Below the pieces are notes generated by a model. The model did no database searches and had not been told where the DNA came from. It saw only the letters and a program-made list of their open reading frames with translations. From positions 1 through 12,319 of the forward strand of contig JAJWCP010000036.1 of NCBI GenBank assembly GCA_021617435.1: DNA of 12,319 nucleotides, given 5' to 3'. Each line of letters opens with the position of its first letter. The first letter of the stretch is position 1. A program made the translations under genes and the position numbers. This document shows, one piece after another, positions 1-5,896 of this stretch. The stretch is from Pseudomonadota bacterium. Its GTDB lineage: Bacteria; Pseudomonadota; Alphaproteobacteria; RF32; CAG-239.

Positions 1-1619
1 ATTTTATCCCATCCGGCAGGCATCCCATCGCACCGCATATTATTGAGACTACCGTAAATATTATAAACCCCGTCTTTGTTTGCTTCTGCGCCAATTATCT
101 GTAAAAAACTTTCAGCTGAAACCGCAGAAACATTTTTAACACCTACATTATTTAAGCTACATCCTCGCGTTGTCGTAGGCAACTTAGCCGCATCTATTTC
201 CGGTATATCTTTCATACAAAACGTACCGACAACATTTACAGAAGATAAATCAGGTATTTTACTTATATATGACCCGTCTAGCGCTAAGTTATTAAAACCA
301 TCCACCGTTGAAGGATTTACCTGTAAACCATTTTCTGTTTCTTTTATATTTCCATCTGGTATAAAATTACGCAGAAATTCTTTGGTACTCATATTATTAA
401 GATATTCTTGATTATCGGCTTCTAATCCTTGTTTGAGTTCAAATGTATAAGCATGATTAGGATTCAGATCTTGTTCTTTTTTTTGCGCGTTTTGCCGATC
501 TTTTATATATCCAAGAACTTTGTCATCGGTCGGCTCATGCAAAGCCATAAAATCACGCCATTCAGGGTCTGCAATTTTACCGTTTTCATCAAGTGGTATA
601 GAATACAACTTCTTTTTCTGTGCGTATGTTCCCCCAATATTAACATATATTGCTTTTAATTTATTATGGTGTGGTAAAATCGGTGTTTCATATAGCGGAC
701 CTTCTCCATCGTTCCACGGTAGAGAGTGAGGATCCGTTAAATCAACCTCATCTCTTGTTTTTGAATATAAACCATGTTCAATCCCTGTATTTTTATAAAA
801 CCTTTGTTCATCACCCATACTTGCAAACTTATAGATAAAGCCATAATCAAGTCCGCTTTTAGTTTTTTCATAAATAGCCCCACCGTTAGTGGACACATTT
901 TCGCCGTTGCCGCTATAATGAGAAGCGATATATATTGATGGCGATGAATGCGCAACTTTTCTGGAAGCGGAATGAGAGACAGTTGCATAAGGGTTAGCTC
1001 CCAATGTACCTCCGCGGAACAATTCCGGTATTCCGTTTTTAAAAACATTATTTATATCAATTGCATCAAAATCAACAACCTCAGCACCTACATTTGCTTC
1101 ATTTATTTTTCGGTCAATAAAACTTTTATAATCACCACCGTTACGTTGTTCAATTTCTTGAAACTGTATCGGATCAGGATGTTGGTCTTTAAGGTTTATA
1201 CCTTTCCGACGATGTACTGCTTCAACAGGTGAATCAATTGCATAAAGCAAATTTTCCGACGTATACAGATTTACATATCCTTGCACAAAGCCACCATTAT
1301 TTAATACAGCATCTTCTATGAGAGTTGTGGCTTTTAATGAATCTTCCGGCTTCATAAATGGGCATAAAACACTTCTTTCAGTTACAACAAACTTATCAGG
1401 ATGTGCTGCTTGGGGATCAATAAAAGAAACCGCATCAATACCTTGTCTGCGCAAAAAACTTACAACTTCATCAACATTATCATTTTTAATACCAGTTGCC
1501 ATTGCAACCGCCACCGGCTTGTCCAAACCTTCAAAATAGTTTGAAAGAGAATGTCTGATTTCATCTTGATTTTCGGTTTGAGCAATTACCGCGTCTATGT
1601 CTTCTTTCGTCAGCGCCAT
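1..1619 (-). CDS. Large protein with putative ADP-ribosyltransferase-like domain and LRR-like C-terminal region (3' end outside window)
   Basis: The frame is open without a stop from an ATG at 1619 to the window edge (539 complete codons), so the C-terminus is missing. AAGGAT (1627-1632) lies 7 nt before the ATG. Residues 1-190 match nothing I recognise. Residues 199-326 resemble an R-S-E ADP-ribosyltransferase: ELFRGG (R202) on a first strand, then HSSPSIYIASHYSG (224-237) like an S-T-S motif with its following helix. Next come the strand GFIYKFA (260-266) and LYETPILPHHNKLKAIYV (309-326), where E311 would be the catalytic glutamate before the ARTT-like turn. Residues about 443-505 show leucine/isoleucine spacing with roughly 21-residue periodicity, including LALDGSYISKIPDLSS, suggesting leucine-rich repeats. 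No signal peptide or membrane segment is visible in the part seen. The 99-aa gene ends 39 nt upstream on the same strand. If both domains are real, a host-directed or competitor-directed effector is plausible. The domain calls rest on motif reading only. Confidence 0.75.
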   Translation of the reverse strand, partial: MALTKEDIDAVIAQTENQDEIRHSLSNYFEGLDKPVAVAMATGIKNDNVDEVVSFLRRQGIDAVSFIDPQAAHPDKFVVTERSVLCPFMKPEDSLKATTLIEDAVLNNGGFVQGYVNLYTSENLLYAIDSPVEAVHRRKGINLKDQHPDPIQFQEIEQRNGGDYKSFIDRKINEANVGAEVVDFDAIDINNVFKNGIPELFRGGTLGANPYATVSHSASRKVAHSSPSIYIASHYSGNGENVSTNGGAIYEKTKSGLDYGFIYKFASMGDEQRFYKNTGIEHGLYSKTRDEVDLTDPHSLPWNDGEGPLYETPILPHHNKLKAIYVNIGGTYAQKKKLYSIPLDENGKIADPEWRDFMALHEPTDDKVLGYIKDRQNAQKKEQDLNPNHAYTFELKQGLEADNQEYLNNMSTKEFLRNFIPDGNIKETENGLQVNPSTVDGFNNLALDGSYISKIPDLSSVNVVGTFCMKDIPEIDAAKLPTTTRGCSLNNVGVKNVSAVSAESFLQIIGAEANKDGVYNIYGSLNNMRCDGMPAGWDK

Positions 1620-1658
1620 TGGGGTTATCCTTAAAGCTTGTTATAAAAATGTAAAAAA

Positions 1659-1958
1659 CTAATACTCACGTGAACTCGGTTTGAGCGGTATTTTACTAAA
1701 TTGCGGCGTCATTTTGGCGTTAAAAATCGCCACAAATTCCTCCGTGAGTTCTGCACGGCGTTTTTCTACCGCTTCCGCACTTTGCAATTCGGCATAAGTA
1801 TTTTTCAAAAATGTTGTCATTCCGCTGTATGCAACCCTAAGAGAGCCGTCCTCATTAGTCGCGTCATAACCGATTTGCAGCCCGCTTTTGTGGGTGGCGG
1901 ATTTTTCTTTAACATTAACTTGCCAGTCATCAATAAAATCTTTTAATTCTTTGCTCAT
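1659..1958 (-). CDS. Hypothetical 99-aa protein
   Basis: I do not recognise the family. ATG at 1958 is preferred over an in-frame TTG 21 nt upstream because AAAGGAGC lies just before it at normal spacing. The protein is soluble-looking and rich in charged residues, with no signal peptide, membrane segment or cysteine. Residues about 56-85 (from TFLKNTYAELQSAEAVEKRR onward) look helical and amphipathic. The gene is followed after 39 nt by the ART/LRR-like gene on the same strand and is preceded by a good promoter (1998-2026), so the two are probably co-transcribed. A small protein encoded just ahead of a putative effector could be a chaperone or immunity partner, but nothing in the sequence itself shows this. 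Confidence 0.75.
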   Translation of the reverse strand: MSKELKDFIDDWQVNVKEKSATHKSGLQIGYDATNEDGSLRVAYSGMTTFLKNTYAELQSAEAVEKRRAELTEEFVAIFNAKMTPQFSKIPLKPSSREY

Positions 1959-1997
1959 TCTCAGCTCCTTTAACGCCAATTCGTTTACGATATTAGT

Positions 1998-2026
1998 ATT
2001 TTACCATAAAATACCTTAACTTGCAA
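1998..2026 (-). promoter_or_regulatory. Sigma-70-like promoter for the 99-aa / ART-LRR pair
   Basis: On the minus strand, TTGCAA (2021-2026) is separated by exactly 17 nt from TAAAAT (1998-2003), matching 4/6 and 5/6 of the consensus boxes. Predicted transcription start is near 1991, about 33 nt before the ATG at 1958. The box overlaps a small inverted repeat, CTTAAC / GTTAAG (2015-2020 / 2030-2035), which could be a weak terminator of the mutarotase gene or an operator. Confidence 0.5.
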
Positions 2027-2038
2027 ATGGTTAAGATG

Positions 2039-2857
2039 TTATTTATTAAGTTTTTTGACTTTAATTTTCATTCCGATTTTGTGGGTGGCATGCGGAGCTA
2101 ACTTGATATGATAATCACCCACGTTTGAGGGCTCCACGCAAACAAAAGTTTTATGCTGGTTCACGCTCATTTCCGCCAAATCTTTATACGGGTTCCACAC
2201 CACCGTGGTTTGCGAACCGAACTTTTCAATACATATAATGCGGTTAAAGCCGCGGTCTTCAATTTCAACCGCGCCGGTATGACCTAAAAATATGGAATCA
2301 AATTCCGCCGCGATATTTATATCATCAGTAAGCGCGCCGGTTTTACCGGTTAAAGAATTTTTATAATTTTGTCCTTTAAGCCCTTTGATTGTAACATTTG
2401 CAAGCGAACTGATGTTAAAATAAGCGTGCAAAGCCTCGCTGAACTCAAAGAGAGTGTCACTGTTATTGGTCGTTTCAAGATAATATTCTAAAACCTCGCC
2501 GATTTTAAGCGTTAATTTTGCCGTAACCGCCAAATTATATTGAGGCTGAGAATTTAAAATCAGCTCCATTTCCGCCTTGTTTTCATCGGCAGAAAGACCG
2601 ACAACCCGCCATTCGGAAACACGCGCAAACCCGTGCCGCGGCAGATGATTATTCAGCTCTTCTTCGGCAAATCGCGGCCATGAAATCGGCACTCCACCCC
2701 TGATGGCGTGCTCGCCGTCAAACTTGTTGCGCGCGCCCATCCACAACACGTCATGCGCCTCATTTTGCGGGCGGAATGAGAGCAAAGTCGCGCCCCATAA
2801 GGCTAATTTTGCCACTGCCGCTTGGTTACTGATATTTATTAATCCGTTATCGGTCAT
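2039..2857 (-). CDS. D-hexose-6-phosphate mutarotase-like protein (aldose 1-epimerase superfamily, YeaD type)
   Basis: This 272-aa protein has the YeaD-type mutarotase layout and should interconvert anomers of a phosphorylated hexose in the cytoplasm. Visible family motifs are IRGGVPISWPRF (52-63), LPRHGFAR (72-79) with H75, SEALHAYF (140-147) with H144, VVWNP (219-223), and VEPSN (241-245) with E242 as the probable general base. The length is slightly below E. coli YeaD, which is about 290 aa. The ATG at 2857 follows AAGGAGATAATT, an excellent Shine-Dalgarno. That Shine-Dalgarno lies in the last codons of the upstream FtsK-like gene, whose TAA ends 2 nt before this ATG, so translation is probably coupled. 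The functional link to a DNA motor is unclear. Substrate specificity cannot be read from sequence. Confidence 0.9.
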   Translation of the reverse strand: MTDNGLINISNQAAVAKLALWGATLLSFRPQNEAHDVLWMGARNKFDGEHAIRGGVPISWPRFAEEELNNHLPRHGFARVSEWRVVGLSADENKAEMELILNSQPQYNLAVTAKLTLKIGEVLEYYLETTNNSDTLFEFSEALHAYFNISSLANVTIKGLKGQNYKNSLTGKTGALTDDINIAAEFDSIFLGHTGAVEIEDRGFNRIICIEKFGSQTTVVWNPYKDLAEMSVNQHKTFVCVEPSNVGDYHIKLAPHATHKIGMKIKVKKLNK

Positions 2858-2859
2858 AA

Positions 2860-4098
2860 TTATCTCCTTTTGCGTTTGGTGGCAGTCGGTTTGGCAAGTT
2901 GTTTGCCGGTAAGCAAACCAAGCAGCCAGAAAAAGCCGTTAATAATCAGTTTGCGGTCTTTTTGTCTTAACGAAAGCCAAAAGTCCCATAAGCGCCGCCA
3001 CCATGATTTTGTTTTTTTCGCTTCCGGTTTTGCGCCCTCGTCTTCTGTTTTACTTTGCGGCAAATTAAGCGGTTTTATGCTTGCGCGGTATGGCTCTAAC
3101 ATCGCGGCAATTTGCGCGTCAGTAACATAAGCGCCGTGCACCCGTTTCAATTCGCCGTTTGCCTGCAAAAACAACGCGTCGCCGCGCCCGATAAGCTTTT
3201 CTGCTCCTGACTCGTCTAAAATTGTGCGTGAATCGGTTGCGCTCGCGGTTTTATATGCCAAGCGCGCCGGAAAGTTGGCTTTCAGCACGCCGGTTACCAC
3301 ATCAACCGACGGGCGTTGAGTTGCCAAAATTAAATGAATGCCGCAGGCGCGCGCTTTTTGCGCCAACATCTGCACAGCCTTTTCAACCTTTTTATCCGCC
3401 GCCATTAAATCGGCAAATTCATCAATCACGCAAACCAAATACGGCAGCGGAGAGTTATTGTTATTATAAGCCTCAATATTTTTAGATATCGTTTGTTCAA
3501 AAAGCCCATAGCGGCGCTCCATCTCTTGCACCAGATATTCTAACACCGCAGTTGCCTGCGTGTTATCGGTCACCACCGGACAGAACATATATTTTTGATT
3601 ATTATAAACTGAAAATTCAATGTGTTTGGGGTCAATTAAAACAAATTTTACCTCGCTCGGCTTTTTATATTTTATCAGCGAAAGAATAAAGGTGTTAAGC
3701 CCCACCGATTTACCAGAACCGGTCGTTCCCGCCACCAACAAATGCGGCAGTTTGCTTAAATCTGTCCAAACCGGCGCACCGACAACGTCGCATCCCAAAC
3801 AAATCGGCAGTTTACCATCAGGATGCGGAGTTTGCGCCAAAACAGCCTCAAAATCAACGGTTTTTGGAGTTTGCGCCGGAATTTCAAACCCGATTAAATT
3901 AGTGTTTTCAATTACCTCAACTCTGAGTGATGAAACGCCCATTTCGCGGGCAATATCATCGGTTGCCGCCGCCACATTTTTAAGTTTGGTTCCGGCTGTC
4001 GGTAAAAATTCAACGGTTGTTACTAACGGTCCTTCTTTAATGCCGGTAACCTTGCCCGTAATGTTATAATGAGCTAAAACCTCTTCCCAATTTTGCAT
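2860..4098 (-). CDS. Short FtsK/SpoIIIE-family DNA translocase lacking the N-terminal membrane and C-terminal gamma domains
   Basis: A 412-aa ATP-driven double-stranded-DNA motor of the FtsK/SpoIIIE family. Residues about 1-115 form the alpha domain. The RecA-like beta domain has Walker A GTTGSGKS (124-131), the family signature DPKHIEFSVYN (156-166), Walker B LVCVIDEFADLM (221-232), and ATQRPSVDVVTGVLKANFPA with the following GAEKLIGRGDALFL. ATG at 4098 is chosen over one 21 nt upstream because AGGAGGAAAT immediately precedes it. Cell-division FtsK proteins are about 800 aa or more, with four N-terminal membrane helices and a C-terminal winged-helix gamma domain that reads polar DNA motifs. 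Both are absent here. The protein instead ends in a basic, tryptophan-rich tail with a short hydrophobic run (384-398) and KRKRR. A full-length FtsK is probably encoded elsewhere. It forms a tight operon with the mutarotase gene. Confidence 0.9.
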   Translation of the reverse strand: MQNWEEVLAHYNITGKVTGIKEGPLVTTVEFLPTAGTKLKNVAAATDDIAREMGVSSLRVEVIENTNLIGFEIPAQTPKTVDFEAVLAQTPHPDGKLPICLGCDVVGAPVWTDLSKLPHLLVAGTTGSGKSVGLNTFILSLIKYKKPSEVKFVLIDPKHIEFSVYNNQKYMFCPVVTDNTQATAVLEYLVQEMERRYGLFEQTISKNIEAYNNNNSPLPYLVCVIDEFADLMAADKKVEKAVQMLAQKARACGIHLILATQRPSVDVVTGVLKANFPARLAYKTASATDSRTILDESGAEKLIGRGDALFLQANGELKRVHGAYVTDAQIAAMLEPYRASIKPLNLPQSKTEDEGAKPEAKKTKSWWRRLWDFWLSLRQKDRKLIINGFFWLLGLLTGKQLAKPTATKRKRR

Positions 4099-4172
4099 AT
4101 TTCCTCCTGCAAAAAACATAATATAAAATTATGCCCGCAACAAATTAAAATAGCGTAAAAATACCGCGCGGC

Positions 4173-4201
4173 TTGATTTATTTATCACATTGTGTTAACA
4201 T
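4173..4201 (+). promoter_or_regulatory. Putative sigma-70-like promoter for the Cys-His-Asp protein gene
   Basis: TTGATT (4173-4178), a 17-nt spacer, then TAACAT (4196-4201). Each box matches the consensus at 4 of 6 positions. The start would be near 4208, which supports ATG 4226 over GTG 4211 as translation start. An 8-bp palindrome CCGCGCGG (4164-4171) sits directly upstream. I saw no convincing minus-strand promoter for the FtsK-like gene in the same gap. Confidence 0.4.
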
Positions 4202-4225
4202 AGCTTGTAAGTGGGGACTAAAAAA

Positions 4226-5029
4226 ATGACACAACAATTCAGCTGTAACATAGTTGCCGATAATAACACCGATTTTATCATTGCCGACAATATTGCAAAC
4301 GGCAAAATTCCGATTTTGTTGCAAGGTTCGCAAGGCTCTTTTGTCAGCGATTATAATTTTGATATTGATACCTTATGTCAACAAGATTACTCTTTTAAGG
4401 TTGGTTTAAGACAATTAATTAAAAACATTTCAGCCAACAATAAAACAGGCAAGCCGCTTAATGAAAGCTTAGCTTTGTTGCAAAATTTTATGGAACAGAA
4501 GCTTCCGTTATGTCCGAAAGAAAAAACCGATTTACGCAACGCTTGTATATTTGATGCTGATTCTTTTTCATATTTAGTTGCCAACAAGATGGCAATGTGT
4601 TCCGAGCGCGCCGCTCTCTCGCAATATGTGTTGCAAAACTGCGGCATCAAATCATATTATGTCAACAGCATGGCACAGATTCAAAACGTCACTACCCGGC
4701 CCGGACAACATTCGTATTTGATAATTAACAACAATAACAAAATGTTGGTTTATGATCCGGCCAATCCCCGCCGCAACAATCAACCGCGGATTTTAAACTC
4801 TGAAATGGACAGTGTAATTTTTGCCGATTTTATTGCCGCCATTAATTACAATGCCGAAAGCAATAACAATCTGAGTAAAAAACGCGTGGGTTTCCACTGC
4901 GTTGATGAGCATAGCGGCAAAAATTTTTTATATCACAGTCTATGCGGCAAAAAAGGCGAAAACGTTACTCCGAGCAAACTTAAAGCCGCCCGCATTACCA
5001 AAACAAACAACTGCTGTTATGAAGAATAA
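4226..5029 (+). CDS. Hypothetical protein with transglutaminase-like Cys-His-Asp pattern
   Basis: This 267-aa protein has no clear family identity, but the central part reads like a papain/transglutaminase-fold catalytic core. It has MCSERAAL (124-131) with C125 at the start of a helix, GQHSYLII (160-167) with H162 opening a strand, and LVYDPANP (174-181) with D177. The order C-H-D and the 'DPANP' turn fit transglutaminase-like enzymes (peptidase, amidase or cross-linking activity), but the substrate is unknown. There is no signal peptide or membrane segment, and the C-terminus holds several cysteines (CC near the end). ATG 4226 is favoured; GTG 4211 is in frame but would lie at the predicted transcription start. 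The Shine-Dalgarno is weak (GGGGA). The gene is divergent from the FtsK-like gene and followed by the hairpin before the pseudopilin gene. An effector role is possible but unproven. Confidence 0.8.
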   Translation: MTQQFSCNIVADNNTDFIIADNIANGKIPILLQGSQGSFVSDYNFDIDTLCQQDYSFKVGLRQLIKNISANNKTGKPLNESLALLQNFMEQKLPLCPKEKTDLRNACIFDADSFSYLVANKMAMCSERAALSQYVLQNCGIKSYYVNSMAQIQNVTTRPGQHSYLIINNNNKMLVYDPANPRRNNQPRILNSEMDSVIFADFIAAINYNAESNNNLSKKRVGFHCVDEHSGKNFLYHSLCGKKGENVTPSKLKAARITKTNNCCYEE

Positions 5030-5090
5030 AGGGATTTAAATACAACTTATACACAGCACGGACTCGTAAATATTGCAAAAAAAAAACGCG

Positions 5091-5135
5091 GAGTAAAATC
5101 TTCTCAAATGCAACAATTTGAGAGGATTTTTACTC
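5091..5135 (+). promoter_or_regulatory. Long RNA hairpin covering the pseudopilin ribosome-binding site
   Basis: Left arm 5091-5109 pairs with right arm 5116-5135: 19 pairs including one U-G wobble, with a single bulged U at 5131 and a 6-nt loop. The right arm contains the whole Shine-Dalgarno AGAGGA (5121-5126) and ends directly before the ATG at 5136. The core stem followed by UUUUU (5127-5131) also looks like an intrinsic terminator for the upstream gene. It could act as terminator/attenuator, as translational lock, or both. A run of ten A (5077-5086) lies just upstream. Confidence 0.6.
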
Positions 5136-5660
5136 ATGAAATCAGATTTTAGCCGCTTTTTACACCACACATTGTCATTGTCGGACTTGATCCGACAATC
5201 CAGGTTGAACAAATTTGCTACTTGGTTTGACCTGGACCATCGGGTCAAGCCCGATGGTGACAGTTATTGTGCCGGGCGGTCTATGGTGGAAATGTTAGGA
5301 GTTTTAGCGATAATAGGCGTCCTGTCCGTTGGGGCTATTGCCGGTTATAACAAAGCGATGATGAAGTATAAGCTCAACAAACACGCCGAGCAAATCAACA
5401 CCGTAATTAACGCAGTGGCACGCAATATTCACAGCTTTGATAATATCCAAACCGCTAACAACACCACCACTCCTATTACCAAATATTTTAGTAAAATGGG
5501 TGAAATTCCTGTTGAGATGTATACCCCGTATGAAAATTATCTCAATGATATTTTCAAAACCGAAATTTATATCGCCATTAATAAAACGGAAACCGGTAAA
5601 AAAATATGGCAATCTTTTTTATGCTTGACCGGCTTAAAACTCAAAGCACCGACAATTTAG
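5136..5660 (+). CDS. Type IV pilin-like (pseudopilin) protein, N-terminal part; frame interrupted
   Basis: ATG 5136 follows AGAGGA with 9 nt spacing; a TTG at 5118 is in frame but has no such site. This frame gives 174 aa. Residues 47-53 (GRSMVEM) and the following hydrophobic helix (to about residue 70) match a prepilin leader: cleavage after G47, E52 at +5, although +1 is R rather than F or M. The mature part starts with KAMMKYKLNKHAEQINTVIN, an amphipathic pilin alpha-1 helix, so the protein should be inserted in the inner membrane and assembled into a pseudopilus or secretion fibre. The 47-residue leader is unusually long because residues 13-42 are encoded by a palindromic repeat (5173-5262). 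From residue about 160 the sequence (CLTGLKLKAPTI) is out-of-frame filler: the family-like C-terminus continues in the -1 frame (see 5606-5896). Confidence 0.8.
   Translation: MKSDFSRFLHHTLSLSDLIRQSRLNKFATWFDLDHRVKPDGDSYCAGRSMVEMLGVLAIIGVLSVGAIAGYNKAMMKYKLNKHAEQINTVINAVARNIHSFDNIQTANNTTTPITKYFSKMGEIPVEMYTPYENYLNDIFKTEIYIAINKTETGKKIWQSFLCLTGLKLKAPTI
5173..5262. repeat. 90-bp composite palindromic element inserted in frame in the prepilin leader
   Basis: Two 32-bp arms, 5173-5204 and 5231-5262, are inverted copies of each other with a handful of mismatches, most of which keep pairing within each arm. Each arm is itself a hairpin: TTGTCGGA/TCCGACAA (5178-5185/5191-5198) around CTTGA, and ACCATCGGG/CCCGATGGT (5236-5244/5250-5258) around TCAAG. 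The two loops are also complementary. The plus-strand translation includes DLDHRVKPDGD, close to the LDPRVKPEDD peptide produced by dispersed palindromic repeats in alphaproteobacteria. The length is a multiple of three, so the host frame is kept. This resembles the behaviour known for Rickettsia palindromic elements. Confidence 0.8.
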
Positions 5661-5896
5661 AAATTTGCAAAAATATTGTGCTTACCGCCAAAGAAAATCG
5701 TTACAGTATAACATATCTTGAAGTGGTCGGTGATTATAACACAGACAACTCCGGCGTTTATACCATTTGGGGCGACCAAAGATGCACTGCCTCGCGCGTT
5801 TGCCTTAAAAATATGAGTATGGACAATATTTATACCATGTGCACTAAGCTTATCGGAAAACAAAGCACACATCTTAAAATCATTTGGGATATCTAG
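5606..5896 (+). CDS. C-terminal part of the pseudopilin-like protein in the -1 frame
   Basis: This 96-aa frame overlaps the preceding one by 55 nt, and its first ATG (5606) has no convincing Shine-Dalgarno. Its content looks like the missing C-terminal half of the pseudopilin: an ENRYSITYLEVVGDYNTDNS segment, then WGDQRCTASRVCLKN with two cysteines, and a short final strand. The frame is open only from 5600 onward, so any junction must lie at 5600-5660. Joined by a -1 step at the T run (5615-5620), the two frames give a single protein of about 253 aa. The likeliest reading is one gene with a single-base indel, either real or a sequencing/assembly error. Programmed -1 frameshifting is the alternative. 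The stop overlaps that of the convergent TIM-barrel gene. Confidence 0.65.
   Translation: MAIFFMLDRLKTQSTDNLEICKNIVLTAKENRYSITYLEVVGDYNTDNSGVYTIWGDQRCTASRVCLKNMSMDNIYTMCTKLIGKQSTHLKIIWDI

Noticed and set aside
737..1048. Minus-strand frame of 103 codons
   Set aside because: Shadow of the ART/LRR-like gene in another frame of the same strand; the longer frame has motifs and a Shine-Dalgarno.
2015..2035. Inverted repeat CTTAAC / GTTAAG after the mutarotase gene as a terminator
   Set aside because: Only 6 bp and AT-rich, followed by a short T-containing stretch; too weak to call, and it overlaps the better supported promoter.
4164..4171. CCGCGCGG palindrome as an operator
   Set aside because: Single 8-bp palindrome without a second copy; noted only as context of the nearby promoter.
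5036..5248. Minus-strand open frame of about 70 codons with LDCRIKSDNDNV
   Set aside because: It is the antisense translation of the palindromic repeat and hairpin region, has no ribosome-binding site and no family-like content.
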